Assembly: GCA_023231475.1 (NCBI GenBank)
Contig: JALJEE010003257.1
Location: 1 to 36,720, forward strand
Reading direction: 5' to 3'
From: Seison nebaliae
Lineage: Eukaryota; Rotifera; Pararotatoria; Seisonacea; Seisonidae
Length of the DNA: 36,720 bases
A program made the translations under genes and the position numbers. Each line of letters starts with the position of its first letter. The first letter of the stretch is position 1. Of this stretch, positions 1-10,000 are shown one piece after another. Below the pieces are notes generated by a model. The model did not search any database and was not told the DNA's origin. It saw only the letters and a program-made list of their open reading frames with translations.

Positions 1-2
1 GT

Positions 3-468
3 TTACAGATCTTTAAAAGTTTAGTTCTACCTCTTTACTCTCTGGAAACAATTTTTTCTTTTACCGAACGTTCTTTTTTGTCCATTGACCGCGCATATAA
101 TCGGTTGATAAGGAGACTAGTTAGCTGTTTTCGCAACAGTCGGTCTCCTTCCGCTACCTATTCTCTTCTCTCGTCGAGTCTTTACACTTATTGACAAGAT
201 CACTGAATCAAACTTCCATATTACACAAATTCCGAACATAGACATCCTAAATAATCGTTCGGTTTTTTCGCATACAGTTCGTTATTACGGGTTATCGCGT
301 GATATTTCAATTGAAGATTTAAGAGATTTTACTTTTTCCTATGAACCCGCAATTTCTATGTCAATCAATATGAATTCTCTCGCTGAATTACACCGATTAA
401 TCAATATCGGCGATGATCTAACTTTTTTTTCACTTTTTTCTAATTTATCTCGACGGGAATTTAATTAA
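3..468 (+). pseudogene. Decayed fragment resembling non-LTR retrotransposon reverse transcriptase C-terminus
   Basis: Two overlapping open frames lie on the plus strand. One runs from 3 to a TGA at 186-188, the other from 121 to a TAA at 466-468 in a different frame. The first reads LYSLETI, then an AYNRLIRRL stretch. This pattern (hydrophobic 'LYxxE', then a helix ending in paired Arg) is typical of the thumb/C-terminal part of LINE-type reverse transcriptases. The second continues with RRVFTLIDKI, which would follow naturally after a one-base frameshift between about 140 and 185. No start codon, catalytic YXDD box or endonuclease is in view, because the piece is cut by the window edge. The call rests on pattern memory, not on alignment; an exon of an unknown host gene is the alternative. 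Confidence 0.4.
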
Positions 469-1010
469 TAAATAATATTAAACGTAATGATATTAAGAAA
501 ATGATGATAAAATAGCGCCAATTTTTTCTATCATCTAAATAGTAGCAGTCTTCTCTTCTTTCGGCCAATGTATGACAAAAGTTACCTTAGGAAAATTTTA
601 CATAATTTTAGAATTTAAGTTGACACCTATCACTCTAATGATACCTTTTTCATCAAATTTGGATAAATAATAAAAAATCGACAGCAACAAATATAAAGTG
701 AATTTTTTGAAATCTAAAAAAAAAATGTGCAAATTCTATCTCAAAATTTTAAAACTAATATTTTTTTTTAAATTAAATGATATTCATTTGAAAGAGCATA
801 AAATTCTCTTTCGGACGAATTCTACAACGTTAATTTTCAATGAATAAAAACCCCTTTAAATCTCATTTTTCTGTTTATTTTTTTTTCGGGGTGAAAGTAA
901 CTTGAAAAATATACTGATGAAGAGATTAGTGACAAGAGATATCATTTGAATTATTGTGACAACGGAATAATATTTTTTTTCATTGCTAATTATTGCTCCA
1001 AAAATGGAAG
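469..1010. other. AT-rich intergenic spacer, no gene seen
   Basis: This stretch is dominated by A and T runs and has stops in every frame. It separates the transposon-like fragment (plus strand) from the convergent VWA gene, whose stop is at 1011. It probably holds the VWA gene's 3' UTR. I see no RNA gene or repeat unit in it. Confidence 0.5.
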
Positions 1011-2551
1011 TTAATTCTTTCGCCTTAACAGTCCAACTAGTGAAGTATAACTCTTATCGGAATTCTGAACTGGAGAATTATATGCAGCATGTAATTCATC
1101 AGAAAGGGGGGAAAGTCCACGTCTACTTCTAGGTTCTAACAAATTATGTTTCAATCCGTTTTTTCTAACTTTCCTAAAATGATTGCTCCAAACCTTGGAA
1201 TTGTCTTCTGAAAATAAATGTTGTGCTCTTTAAAAATAACAGACTAACCGTGTTTCAGAGTACTCGATTCTTTCCTTCCTTCGGTTTCTGCCGTATATAC
1301 ACGAATATATTTATTTCCATCCATTTTCCGGTACACAACCTGCGTTTGGTATGGTATTTTCTTTTTGTTCCACTTTGCGATATTGTCGGGTGAAATATTT
1401 TTGAATTCCATTTCAAATGTTTCGATAATTTCTGGCATTACGTTTCCCTGTTCGATAACTTTAATGTTTTCCTCTTCGTTTGTTGCTTCAATTACTCGGA
1501 AACCTTTAGGTATTATAAATTTTGTTTCTACATTGGTGGCGATTTGTTCAACTTTCAAAATTTCCGTAAAAATTTCGGAATCGATTTTGGGATCGAACAT
1601 TTTCACATCCCCCTCTGTCATCAATGCTACTGGTGCTACATCTTTTAAATTACAATGACAATCTTCCACCGACATCAAATCAACGATAACTCCACATTCG
1701 TTAGCCATTGTACCGACGTCTTGATAGAACTGGGTGTCGCCGTTCATTCCTAATCCTACATTAGCTTCCCCATCAGTTAGTACGACAATTCGAGATCCAC
1801 GTACACGAGACGCATATCGAACAGCGGAATAGAGCGCAGGTCCTAATGCAGTAGATGATTGGCATCGAAGTGAACGGACTTGTCGTACCATGTTATTATA
1901 TGATGTTTGTATCGGAAGAGGTTCGACGAATTTTGATGAGAAATCGGTCCAATCATTTTTATCCATATCGGTTCCAGATTTAGTTTTATGTCCGTTTTTT
2001 GAAAAATCTCCGCAACATGTTACCCAAGTGCCAAATGTCATTAACGACAGTTTATTGTTTGGAAAATTATCGTATTGATATTTGATGGCTTTTAATGTCA
2101 TCCTCTTAACAGCTTCCAGTAAACTTATATGTCTCCCTGGAACATATACTCCCATACTGCCACTAATATCTATGACGAATAGAATCATTGTTGAACGTGT
2201 CTCTTCTTTATTGGTGACTTCATCTTTTTCTTTTGGTATTATAACTTCCAAATTATATGTCATTGATGCTCCACTTCTACATATCGACATTATTTGATCT
2301 CTTGGGAATAAACTTATATCATTTACATGTCCACAATACTCACATGTCCATTCGGTTTTATCTTCAGCTACTTTTATGTTCTTCTCTGATACTCGAGATA
2401 AAATTGCTTGACATTCACATTTCACCGGATCACCCAATGACAGTTCTTTATCGATCATCAGATCATCGTAATCTACTTGTATCAATTGAAATTTGCGTTC
2501 TCCTAAATCGCTAACATCACCGAAATAAAGAAGAGGATTGGCGCTTTCCAT
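1011..2551 (-). CDS. VWA-domain protein with Sec23/24-like zinc finger (cpRas-associated family type)
   Basis: The coding sequence is complement(join(1011..1207,1249..2551)), 499 residues. The ATG at 2551 follows an in-frame TAA 18 bases upstream. The 41-nt intron (1248-1208) begins GTTAGT and ends TTTTCAG. Splicing replaces a stop six bases on with 65 more open codons, and the phase fits exactly. A zinc-finger-like region has C45 and C47 paired with C70 and C73, the latter in WTCEYCGHVND, as in Sec23/24. A von Willebrand A domain follows from about residue 120, with an intact metal site: D128-x-S130-x-S132, T234 and D260 in LTDGEAN. A beta-rich part follows. This VWA plus Sec23-type finger pairing is known from proteins annotated as circularly permuted Ras proteins, but no GTPase part is present here. 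The role is probably metal-dependent protein binding in the cytoplasm; the partner is unknown. The domain call is firm, the family name tentative. Confidence 0.82.
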
Positions 2552-3249
2552 ATTCTTTAGTATTTAGTTTACAAATATTAATTAATTACGTTAAATCTGA
2601 AGAAATATATTTTTTTCTTAAAATAATTGAAACAAGATTAATCGGTATGAGAAAACATTATAAAAAAAGAATCAATTTTAATTCATATTATATTTCTTCT
2701 GTAAGAATAATAAGACTACCTAACACAAATGTTTATATATTCAAACTTTTTTATGGAAATAAAATGCACGTTATATTTGAATTTTTAAAAGACCACTCTC
2801 CATTTTTCAAAAACACACGTTAATAACAAAAATGTGTACTTTAATTTTTATAATTATTTCTCTGTATTAAAAATTATAACCTATATAAGACTGATATTCT
2901 TATTCATAAATGGGAGAGTAAATAAACAATTCTGACAAAAATATCAAACACAATCACTGAATTTCAGATAAATTTTTTCACCAAAAATAATCATATGTTT
3001 AATCTTTATTCTCTTTTTCACTCTTTCTTATCTTTTTTATTATTCACTTTATTTGGTATCTCATTGGATATATCGATATTATTGGGATGGATGATGGAAT
3101 GAACAATTAGAGAGATATTCCGAAATGTTTCAGACTTTAATTTTAATTTTATTTACGAACAAAGTTTTGTTAAAACAACAGCGGAAAATGTGATAGCAGG
3201 AATTAAAGTAGTAACAAAGAAAATAAAACGTTAGACGAATTGCATGAAA
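2552..3249. other. Intergenic spacer between VWA and calpain-like genes
   Basis: This AT-rich spacer should hold the promoter of the VWA gene (just above 2551) and the 3' UTR of the calpain-like gene (just below 3250). TTTATT on the plus strand, i.e. AATAAA on the transcribed strand, occurs near 3050 and elsewhere, but such hexamers are common in DNA of this composition. I see no coding exon. Confidence 0.45.
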
Positions 3250-6200
3250 TTACACATGGCGATGGTCATTGTCATTGACAATATCGATGTTTGCGATGTA
3301 AGAAGTTTCTTCTTCAAAGTTTGTTAGAGACCGGAATGGGATCATTAAATTGGCGAATACGCCAATGGAAGAGTTCATCCATTCGATAACACCAATTGGT
3401 ATCTTCATTTCATTCTGTTCGCTGATACTGGTAATGGTGGTAGTGGTAGTGGTAGTTGTGGAGGTTGTAGTAGTTGGGGAATTAACATATTTAAACAGAT
3501 AAATATAGATATGATCATCGATGTGACGGCGAATGTTTGTTCGATGTTGACGGCGATAATTATTAAGAACTTGACAATAGCCTTCACTGCGGCTGATATC
3601 CATATCACTTTTTGTCACATATTTAATTCGAGGCGTTTCTTGATTGAATACTCTATCAGACAATTTTGTTAATTTCATGTTCTTATTATGATAAAGACTA
3701 AAATTGGAATAAGTTAAAGTTGTAGCATTGAAGAATGTGGAATTACTGTGAAGATTCATCATTGATTTCTTACAGTATTCGTCGTAGGATTCGGAAAATT
3801 GCGGACTTTGTTTCCTTCTCATTTTATCCATTTTTCTATTTCGGTAATAAATTGTCGTACAAAGATTGGCACGACTCTCATCTGAAGCATTTATCCAACA
3901 AGCTAACATTGTTAGATGTTGACGAAATTCGTTATTTGTTCTTATGAGATTATTATCATCGCATTGCTTCTGAAGGAATCGATCGATAATAAAGTTATTT
4001 ACATGTGAGAGAAGACTAGTTCGTTCAATAAGTTCAGTAATCGATTCATCATAATTCTCTTCAATTCCATGATAGAGTGAACAATGAAGAAAAGTGGAGA
4101 ATAATGTTGAACTGAGATCATTGAGTTGCTTCTTTAGAATTACATGTATCAAATTATCATAATATTCATTGAGAACTAAACTAATTTCATGTGTGGAATT
4201 AGCGACTCGTCTCAACTTTTTCATTCGATTCTCATACCACAAACTAAGTGCTGTACACAATGTGGTTGATGCAGTTGTTTGAGCTCGATCGACGATAGCG
4301 GTAGATAATTCATCATCCGAATCGGAACTATCATCTACTTCTTCCGTTTCTTTCGATTCTGGTAAAGTTAAACTCTCTAAAATTAACGTTTGTCGTCGAC
4401 GATAACGTTGACTAGCTTTTTGAATTTCAGCTTGTCGTCGATGTCTATCAATCGATTGTTTCTGTTGGATGAATGGATTAGAAACGAATTGATGTTGTTG
4501 AACCATCAGATATAATTCGTAAATTAATTTCTTTCGCAATGCACTCTTCCCAAGTGTTTGCATCGTTCGATTCTTCACAATTTGATCTACTGCTTTCTGC
4601 AATAACTGAGATTGGGAGACATTCTCCAAATTTTGATAATTCATTTGTCCTTTAATCTCATTTCGAAGTCGTTCGATCATCATTCTCTGTGTTGGCTCAC
4701 TGTGATAATAAGCGCAATATTGTCGTCGAATATCTTCGTACAATCTGACATGTTGCAACTGATCCAAATAAATGAAAGGTCGATACATCGGGAAATTGGA
4801 ATTATGTTTTCGAGAAATCATCGGAAGGAATGACGAACATAAATCGACATATTTCCTCGAATGAAATCTTTCTTGATCTCGATAATGCAACTCGGAATAT
4901 TTAATAATTTGTTGGTGTTGATGAATTGGCTGATTTGGATGAATTGTTTGTTCATAAGGTGATGATTTTTGTGCATTTTTAATGAAATTTGGAAAGACTT
5001 TCGATGATTCTACTTTCGATTCGGTGAATTTTGACGGGAAAACTTTATCATTCTCCTCATGGATATTCTTCTTATTCTCCTCAAAAATCTTCTCAATTTC
5101 TTCATCCTTCCTTTTCAATGAATCATGTTTCGACGACTGTATCAATGAGAGATGTTGTTGTAACATCATACTGAATAAAGTTTTCTGTTGTCGATGAAAT
5201 GTTTGTGAATGATCAATGGAAGAATTATGGATATTTGTCGAAATCAAATTATTATCTAACTTCCAAGAATCTTTTAATTGTTTTCCTTGATAAATTTGTA
5301 ATTGATAATGATTTTGACTCTTCCCAAAAATCATCTCACCATCATCACCATCATCATCATCATTTTGTGGTTCTCTAATTTGAATATTCCTAATGAGAAT
5401 CGATTGAGCCAAATCATATTGACAAATGACTCCTTTCCTCCACCACGAGTCATTTGGAGAGTCTTTCGTCAAATACTCACAATTACACGAATGTGCACGA
5501 CTAAATATGCGCAAACGAAAATTACCGGGACGTCCAACGTCATTCGACGGTATAAGAACATATCGACCAGGATTGAGTTCCATCGTATGAAATAAATATC
5601 TCAATGGCATTGGTGGACTAGAATATAAGAGAGGTCTCAATTGGTGAAGTTTCGTTTCTCGATCCTTCTCAACATGGAACATCGATAACGATATCCGTCT
5701 TTTGGTGTGAGTGGCTCCGTGAGAATTGCGAGCAACTTCTTGTTCAAATTGAAGATGAACCGGAACAGAAGTTTCTGCATAAACGTTCAACAAATATTGG
5801 GGATTCCTCAAGAAATTATGATTTCCAGCACCTAAACCAATTTCTCCCGACTTTCCCAAATGTCCGATCTTCCATGAACCATTTATGTTAATCTGATGCA
5901 TAAACTTCTGTTCATTCAATCGATGAACGACATAGATGTTCGTGAACGCTTCCAATAGAATGGAGAAGGGAACAAAAAATTCATAATTAACCATCGAATA
6001 AGTAAGAAGACCAGATTGATTCCATTGACGATAATGTTTCGAGAATTGTTGAGATGCCATTGATGCGGAAATGAAGGGTCCACAATAACTATTTTTCCTC
6101 CATGGATTGAATAATCTTACCAGTTTTAATGGTCGTTCTGATGGAATTTCAGCAAATCCGGTTATGACGAAACCATCTTCATGATTCAATCCATAATTGT

Positions 6201-7041
6201 TTAAGAAAATTTTATTGGATTGATCTGATAAAGTTCCATCGTCTGTATCTGTTTCACTCGTTCTTGATTTTGATTTATTGTGTTGTACGTTGCCCGTAGC
6301 GATGATGGATGAGGATTGATTCTCAATAATTCGAACAACGATAATCATAGCTTTCTCTTCATGTTTATTGATTAGGAGTCGATGGAATAATTCGTCTTGT
6401 AAAGATGTCGCTTTCAACAAAGTAAATAATGGAGCAATATTTTCTGTGACGTCTCCTGTCAAATCATTCAATATCTCACCTAATTCACATACACTCATAC
6501 TCTCATAATCACCATAATATAATTTGACATAGGCCTTCTCCAACAATGACATCCAGAATTCTTGGAATTCCAATCGATGGGAACATATTCCTTCAGAACC
6601 GTTTTCTGTTGGTAACAAGTCATCCACCACCACATCAACAATTTCTCCGAAATGATACATGTGGAAATGGTAGACGCCAGCATCTTCCAGATCACTTTTA
6701 TTACAACCACCTTTCAATAAACTATTTCGACCTGATGGTATGATTCGATTAAAATATTCCATATCTTGCGAGATGGCTGCACATGCGAGAATGAAGACTT
6801 TTCTTCCTAATAAACCTTCGTTCATATGCACACATTTGATATTGCTCACATCGAGAAATTTCGCTCGTCTGTTAATTTCGCTTGGACGTTTCCATCGTAA
6901 TTGCGTCTTCAATCTCGAATAACAGAGACTGCCAGTTATTGGGGGAAACTCTTTGTCAACAAACTTCGAATGAGACAAGAGACATTCGTAACGAATTTGC
7001 TCATAAATTTGCTCACGAAATAATTTCACCGTTTTCGCCAT
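3250..7041 (-). CDS. Catalytically dead calpain-like protein with long novel C-terminal extension
   Basis: This is a single exon of 1263 residues, starting at the ATG at 7041. The N-terminus matches the calpain start: FVDKEFPP, then RWKRPSEI near residues 50-56. The protease core is recognisable but altered. The block aligned with the usual QGxLGDCW is EGLLGRKVF, so the catalytic Cys is K81. The block aligned with GHAYSVTG is EDGFVITG, so the catalytic His is D289. The Asn box FNPW is kept (N312). Domain III (C2-like beta sandwich) follows, with LRNPQYLLNVY near 411-421 and PGRYVLIPS near 491-499, then NFRLRIFS. After about residue 530 there is no EF-hand or C2 domain. Instead there is about 730 residues of low-similarity sequence with an acidic patch, a Gln-rich region and a poly-Thr run near 1190. 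It is probably a regulatory pseudoprotease, comparable in principle to CAPN6, rather than an enzyme. The family call is firm; the function is inferred. Confidence 0.92.
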   Translation of the reverse strand: MAKTVKLFREQIYEQIRYECLLSHSKFVDKEFPPITGSLCYSRLKTQLRWKRPSEINRRAKFLDVSNIKCVHMNEGLLGRKVFILACAAISQDMEYFNRIIPSGRNSLLKGGCNKSDLEDAGVYHFHMYHFGEIVDVVVDDLLPTENGSEGICSHRLEFQEFWMSLLEKAYVKLYYGDYESMSVCELGEILNDLTGDVTENIAPLFTLLKATSLQDELFHRLLINKHEEKAMIIVVRIIENQSSSIIATGNVQHNKSKSRTSETDTDDGTLSDQSNKIFLNNYGLNHEDGFVITGFAEIPSERPLKLVRLFNPWRKNSYCGPFISASMASQQFSKHYRQWNQSGLLTYSMVNYEFFVPFSILLEAFTNIYVVHRLNEQKFMHQININGSWKIGHLGKSGEIGLGAGNHNFLRNPQYLLNVYAETSVPVHLQFEQEVARNSHGATHTKRRISLSMFHVEKDRETKLHQLRPLLYSSPPMPLRYLFHTMELNPGRYVLIPSNDVGRPGNFRLRIFSRAHSCNCEYLTKDSPNDSWWRKGVICQYDLAQSILIRNIQIREPQNDDDDGDDGEMIFGKSQNHYQLQIYQGKQLKDSWKLDNNLISTNIHNSSIDHSQTFHRQQKTLFSMMLQQHLSLIQSSKHDSLKRKDEEIEKIFEENKKNIHEENDKVFPSKFTESKVESSKVFPNFIKNAQKSSPYEQTIHPNQPIHQHQQIIKYSELHYRDQERFHSRKYVDLCSSFLPMISRKHNSNFPMYRPFIYLDQLQHVRLYEDIRRQYCAYYHSEPTQRMMIERLRNEIKGQMNYQNLENVSQSQLLQKAVDQIVKNRTMQTLGKSALRKKLIYELYLMVQQHQFVSNPFIQQKQSIDRHRRQAEIQKASQRYRRRQTLILESLTLPESKETEEVDDSSDSDDELSTAIVDRAQTTASTTLCTALSLWYENRMKKLRRVANSTHEISLVLNEYYDNLIHVILKKQLNDLSSTLFSTFLHCSLYHGIEENYDESITELIERTSLLSHVNNFIIDRFLQKQCDDNNLIRTNNEFRQHLTMLACWINASDESRANLCTTIYYRNRKMDKMRRKQSPQFSESYDEYCKKSMMNLHSNSTFFNATTLTYSNFSLYHNKNMKLTKLSDRVFNQETPRIKYVTKSDMDISRSEGYCQVLNNYRRQHRTNIRRHIDDHIYIYLFKYVNSPTTTTSTTTTTTTTITSISEQNEMKIPIGVIEWMNSSIGVFANLMIPFRSLTNFEEETSYIANIDIVNDNDHRHV

Positions 7042-10000
7042 TTGGCTTATGCGAGAAGATTTTGTTGTAGTACATTCATCTTTTTAACGATTAGTGTCTT
7101 TGACATCTGTCATCATACCATTTCCTTCTCCACATCACCTTTCTTCCTTCAAATTATCATAGAGATGTTCCTTTCTGGAAAAATCGAAATAGAATTGCAG
7201 CAACACAAGAGAATAGAAAGAATGAAGGAACGATGAGACACATGCAAATTCTTATCGACATAGAACTTTTTTTAACATATAACTTCGCTTGAAATTAAAA
7301 TTATTTAGTCAAAAAAACTTATATGACATAAGAAACTAAGGTGGAATAGGTACGTCCCTTTAATAAGACTTTATTATTTTCCAATTATTCCTGTTAATGA
7401 CATTTTGGTCGATATTTATCGATATCTTCTTTAACAAAATTCAAAGTAAGACGAGACATAATACTATTGTTTCATATTCTGTTTTTCTGTTTTTTCATCC
7501 AATCCTTCTAATTAATTAATGTTTTATTCATCTTCCATTCTACACCATTCATTCCAACTCATCGATTCATATGGCAACAATAGACGAAGAAATATCCAAG
7601 TAAGCATAAGAGAAATGTATGGAGATAAACTACTTATTCGTTAAATATTTACACTTACCAAAGGACATCTATGTGTCCCCCTCAAAATGTATACACACAA
7701 ACATTGGAATAATGACGAATCGTAATTCAAATAGACACAATAGAATATTCTGATTAGAGTTGCCGTATCAAATGGAAAAAAATGAAACGTATGGGAAACC
7801 TACAAAAACAATCCTCCCATGAAATAAACGAACAAATTATGTTATAGTTTCTTATGGTGCTGTTACATCATGAATACTGATAATTCCAATATGTAATTTG
7901 ACGTACTATCTTGAAATTAGAAGAACGAAGTGACATAACTCTCCTTTAAGATAATCTTAACGATAATTAATAAGAGAAGAAAAAGAATAACACATAAATT
8001 ATCACTTAGTTCATGTTGACTGCTCCAATATGAACTTACAACTGTTAGATGAAAATATAAAAAATCTGAAAACTCTCTGAATAAAGTTAAAAGAATTATG
8101 CGACACATATTTTTCTAATTCTTCAATTATAAAATTCCTTTATGGAACTGTTTCTCAAATATTTTTTCAAACACATTTAATTCTCATTAATTTTACTAAA
8201 ATTTTATGAGGAAAGAATTTCAATCAATTTGTCTTTCCCAAAAATCCTCATAATAAATCTTAAAACTGGTAATTAATTTTCACATTCATATTCAACACTT
8301 CAAATTATTCAGATTAAATAACGGACGATTAGGATTGATTCCGTTACTTAACATTTTCAGGTATTTGAATTTGCAAAGACATTAAACTAGAACTAAATTA
8401 AAACCAATAGAAGTTTTAAAAGTTGAAATTAACTTTGTATACGAGAATTAAATCGAATTAAATCCACAATTTTTGAATGTTTAATTCCTGAGAACGTTGA
8501 AATTGATGATTATTATTCTTAACGATAACACAAATAAAAGAAAATGAATATTTTTAAAAGATTAAATCTCCCTACTTAAATTAAGTTGGATATTTTCTAT
8601 TTTATATCTATCTTTCTTCTGGATATACGTTATACTATCGTATATTCGAAGTAAGAAATTATAAATATTTCTCTTATCGACTTCAAACAGTTGATCGTCA
8701 TATCATCGATCGCGACTCTCTCGATCAACTACGACACCTCGTCGACACCGAAGACGACAAAATTCTTTTCTCCTTTTTTTCTCATTTATCCTGACCGGAA
8801 TTTTAAGTAAATAATAATAATAAATATCTAAATAATAGTGTAATGTAATAATGTAATAGTAAAATTGATAAGTAAGTAATAAAATGAAACTAATTGAAAT
8901 GTGCTTTAACTTATCCCCATACATATGCTATCATAACAACCATCAGCTGAAAACAAATTAGTGATATTGAAAGAGACATAATGAAGGTCAACATTTTGAC
9001 TAATCAGATTAGAAAATGAATTATTACACCATGCCATCGTTTGAACTGGAATATTTGTCAGAAAATACTTTTGATTTTTATCTAAAAGAACATGGAAGTG
9101 TTTTGGTGGAAAATCCTTCAACATCGAACGCAATTATGAATATATAAATTGGGAAAAAGTTCATTTTTCAAAATCATTTTTCTTACTCTTCCATACATCA
9201 GACGATTATTGAAATGCAAATGTTCACACATGCACTAGACACTATTTCTAAATTAAACAGTGTTATGAAGCAACTCATCAAATAAGTTTCATCATTTTCC
9301 CACTGATTTATTTCTGTATCTCCATCATCAGATGTAGAATATATGCAAATAAACTGGTTTATGAGAATTCTACACATTATGATGTTACGTCCTGTTTCTG
9401 GCTAAGGAAATGTTTGTTCTTCTTCATACTTCTTCTTCTTGTTAGTAAAGAAATGAAATTCTTATGATTATCTAAAAGAATTTCAAAGAGAATATACCCC
9501 CAACAATAATTTCCTTTTTCGTAATTTCCAAATAATTTCAAATATTTTTAATTTTCAATTTATTGACAACATTAAATGAGCAAAGAAATGAATTAAATTT
9601 CACTTAAATTTAATATTGATTCAATATTATTGAAGAAAATGGGAAGTTCGAAAAACGAGTTAGATAGTTATGCGGTTCATTTTAATTCAATGTAATTACA
9701 TTGAAGAACGAATTACTTTCCACCAGAACGGAATTCTTACTTTATTCTTTACTTATACTATGAGATGTATTAAAATAAATGAGATTGATGATAGATGAAA
9801 ATTCTTTCTGTTCATAAAAAAGAAGGAAAGAAGACGAAGAATTGGGGGAGAATGAAGGAAGAAAGTGAAAAGTTTCAATCATTACTCATATTATTCAAAA
9901 TGGGATACTCAAATCTATTATTCAACACAATTCGAACGTCAGAGGCAGAATCAGTACATTGGAAAATGAATCGAATATTTACGAAAATGAATCGTGAGCT

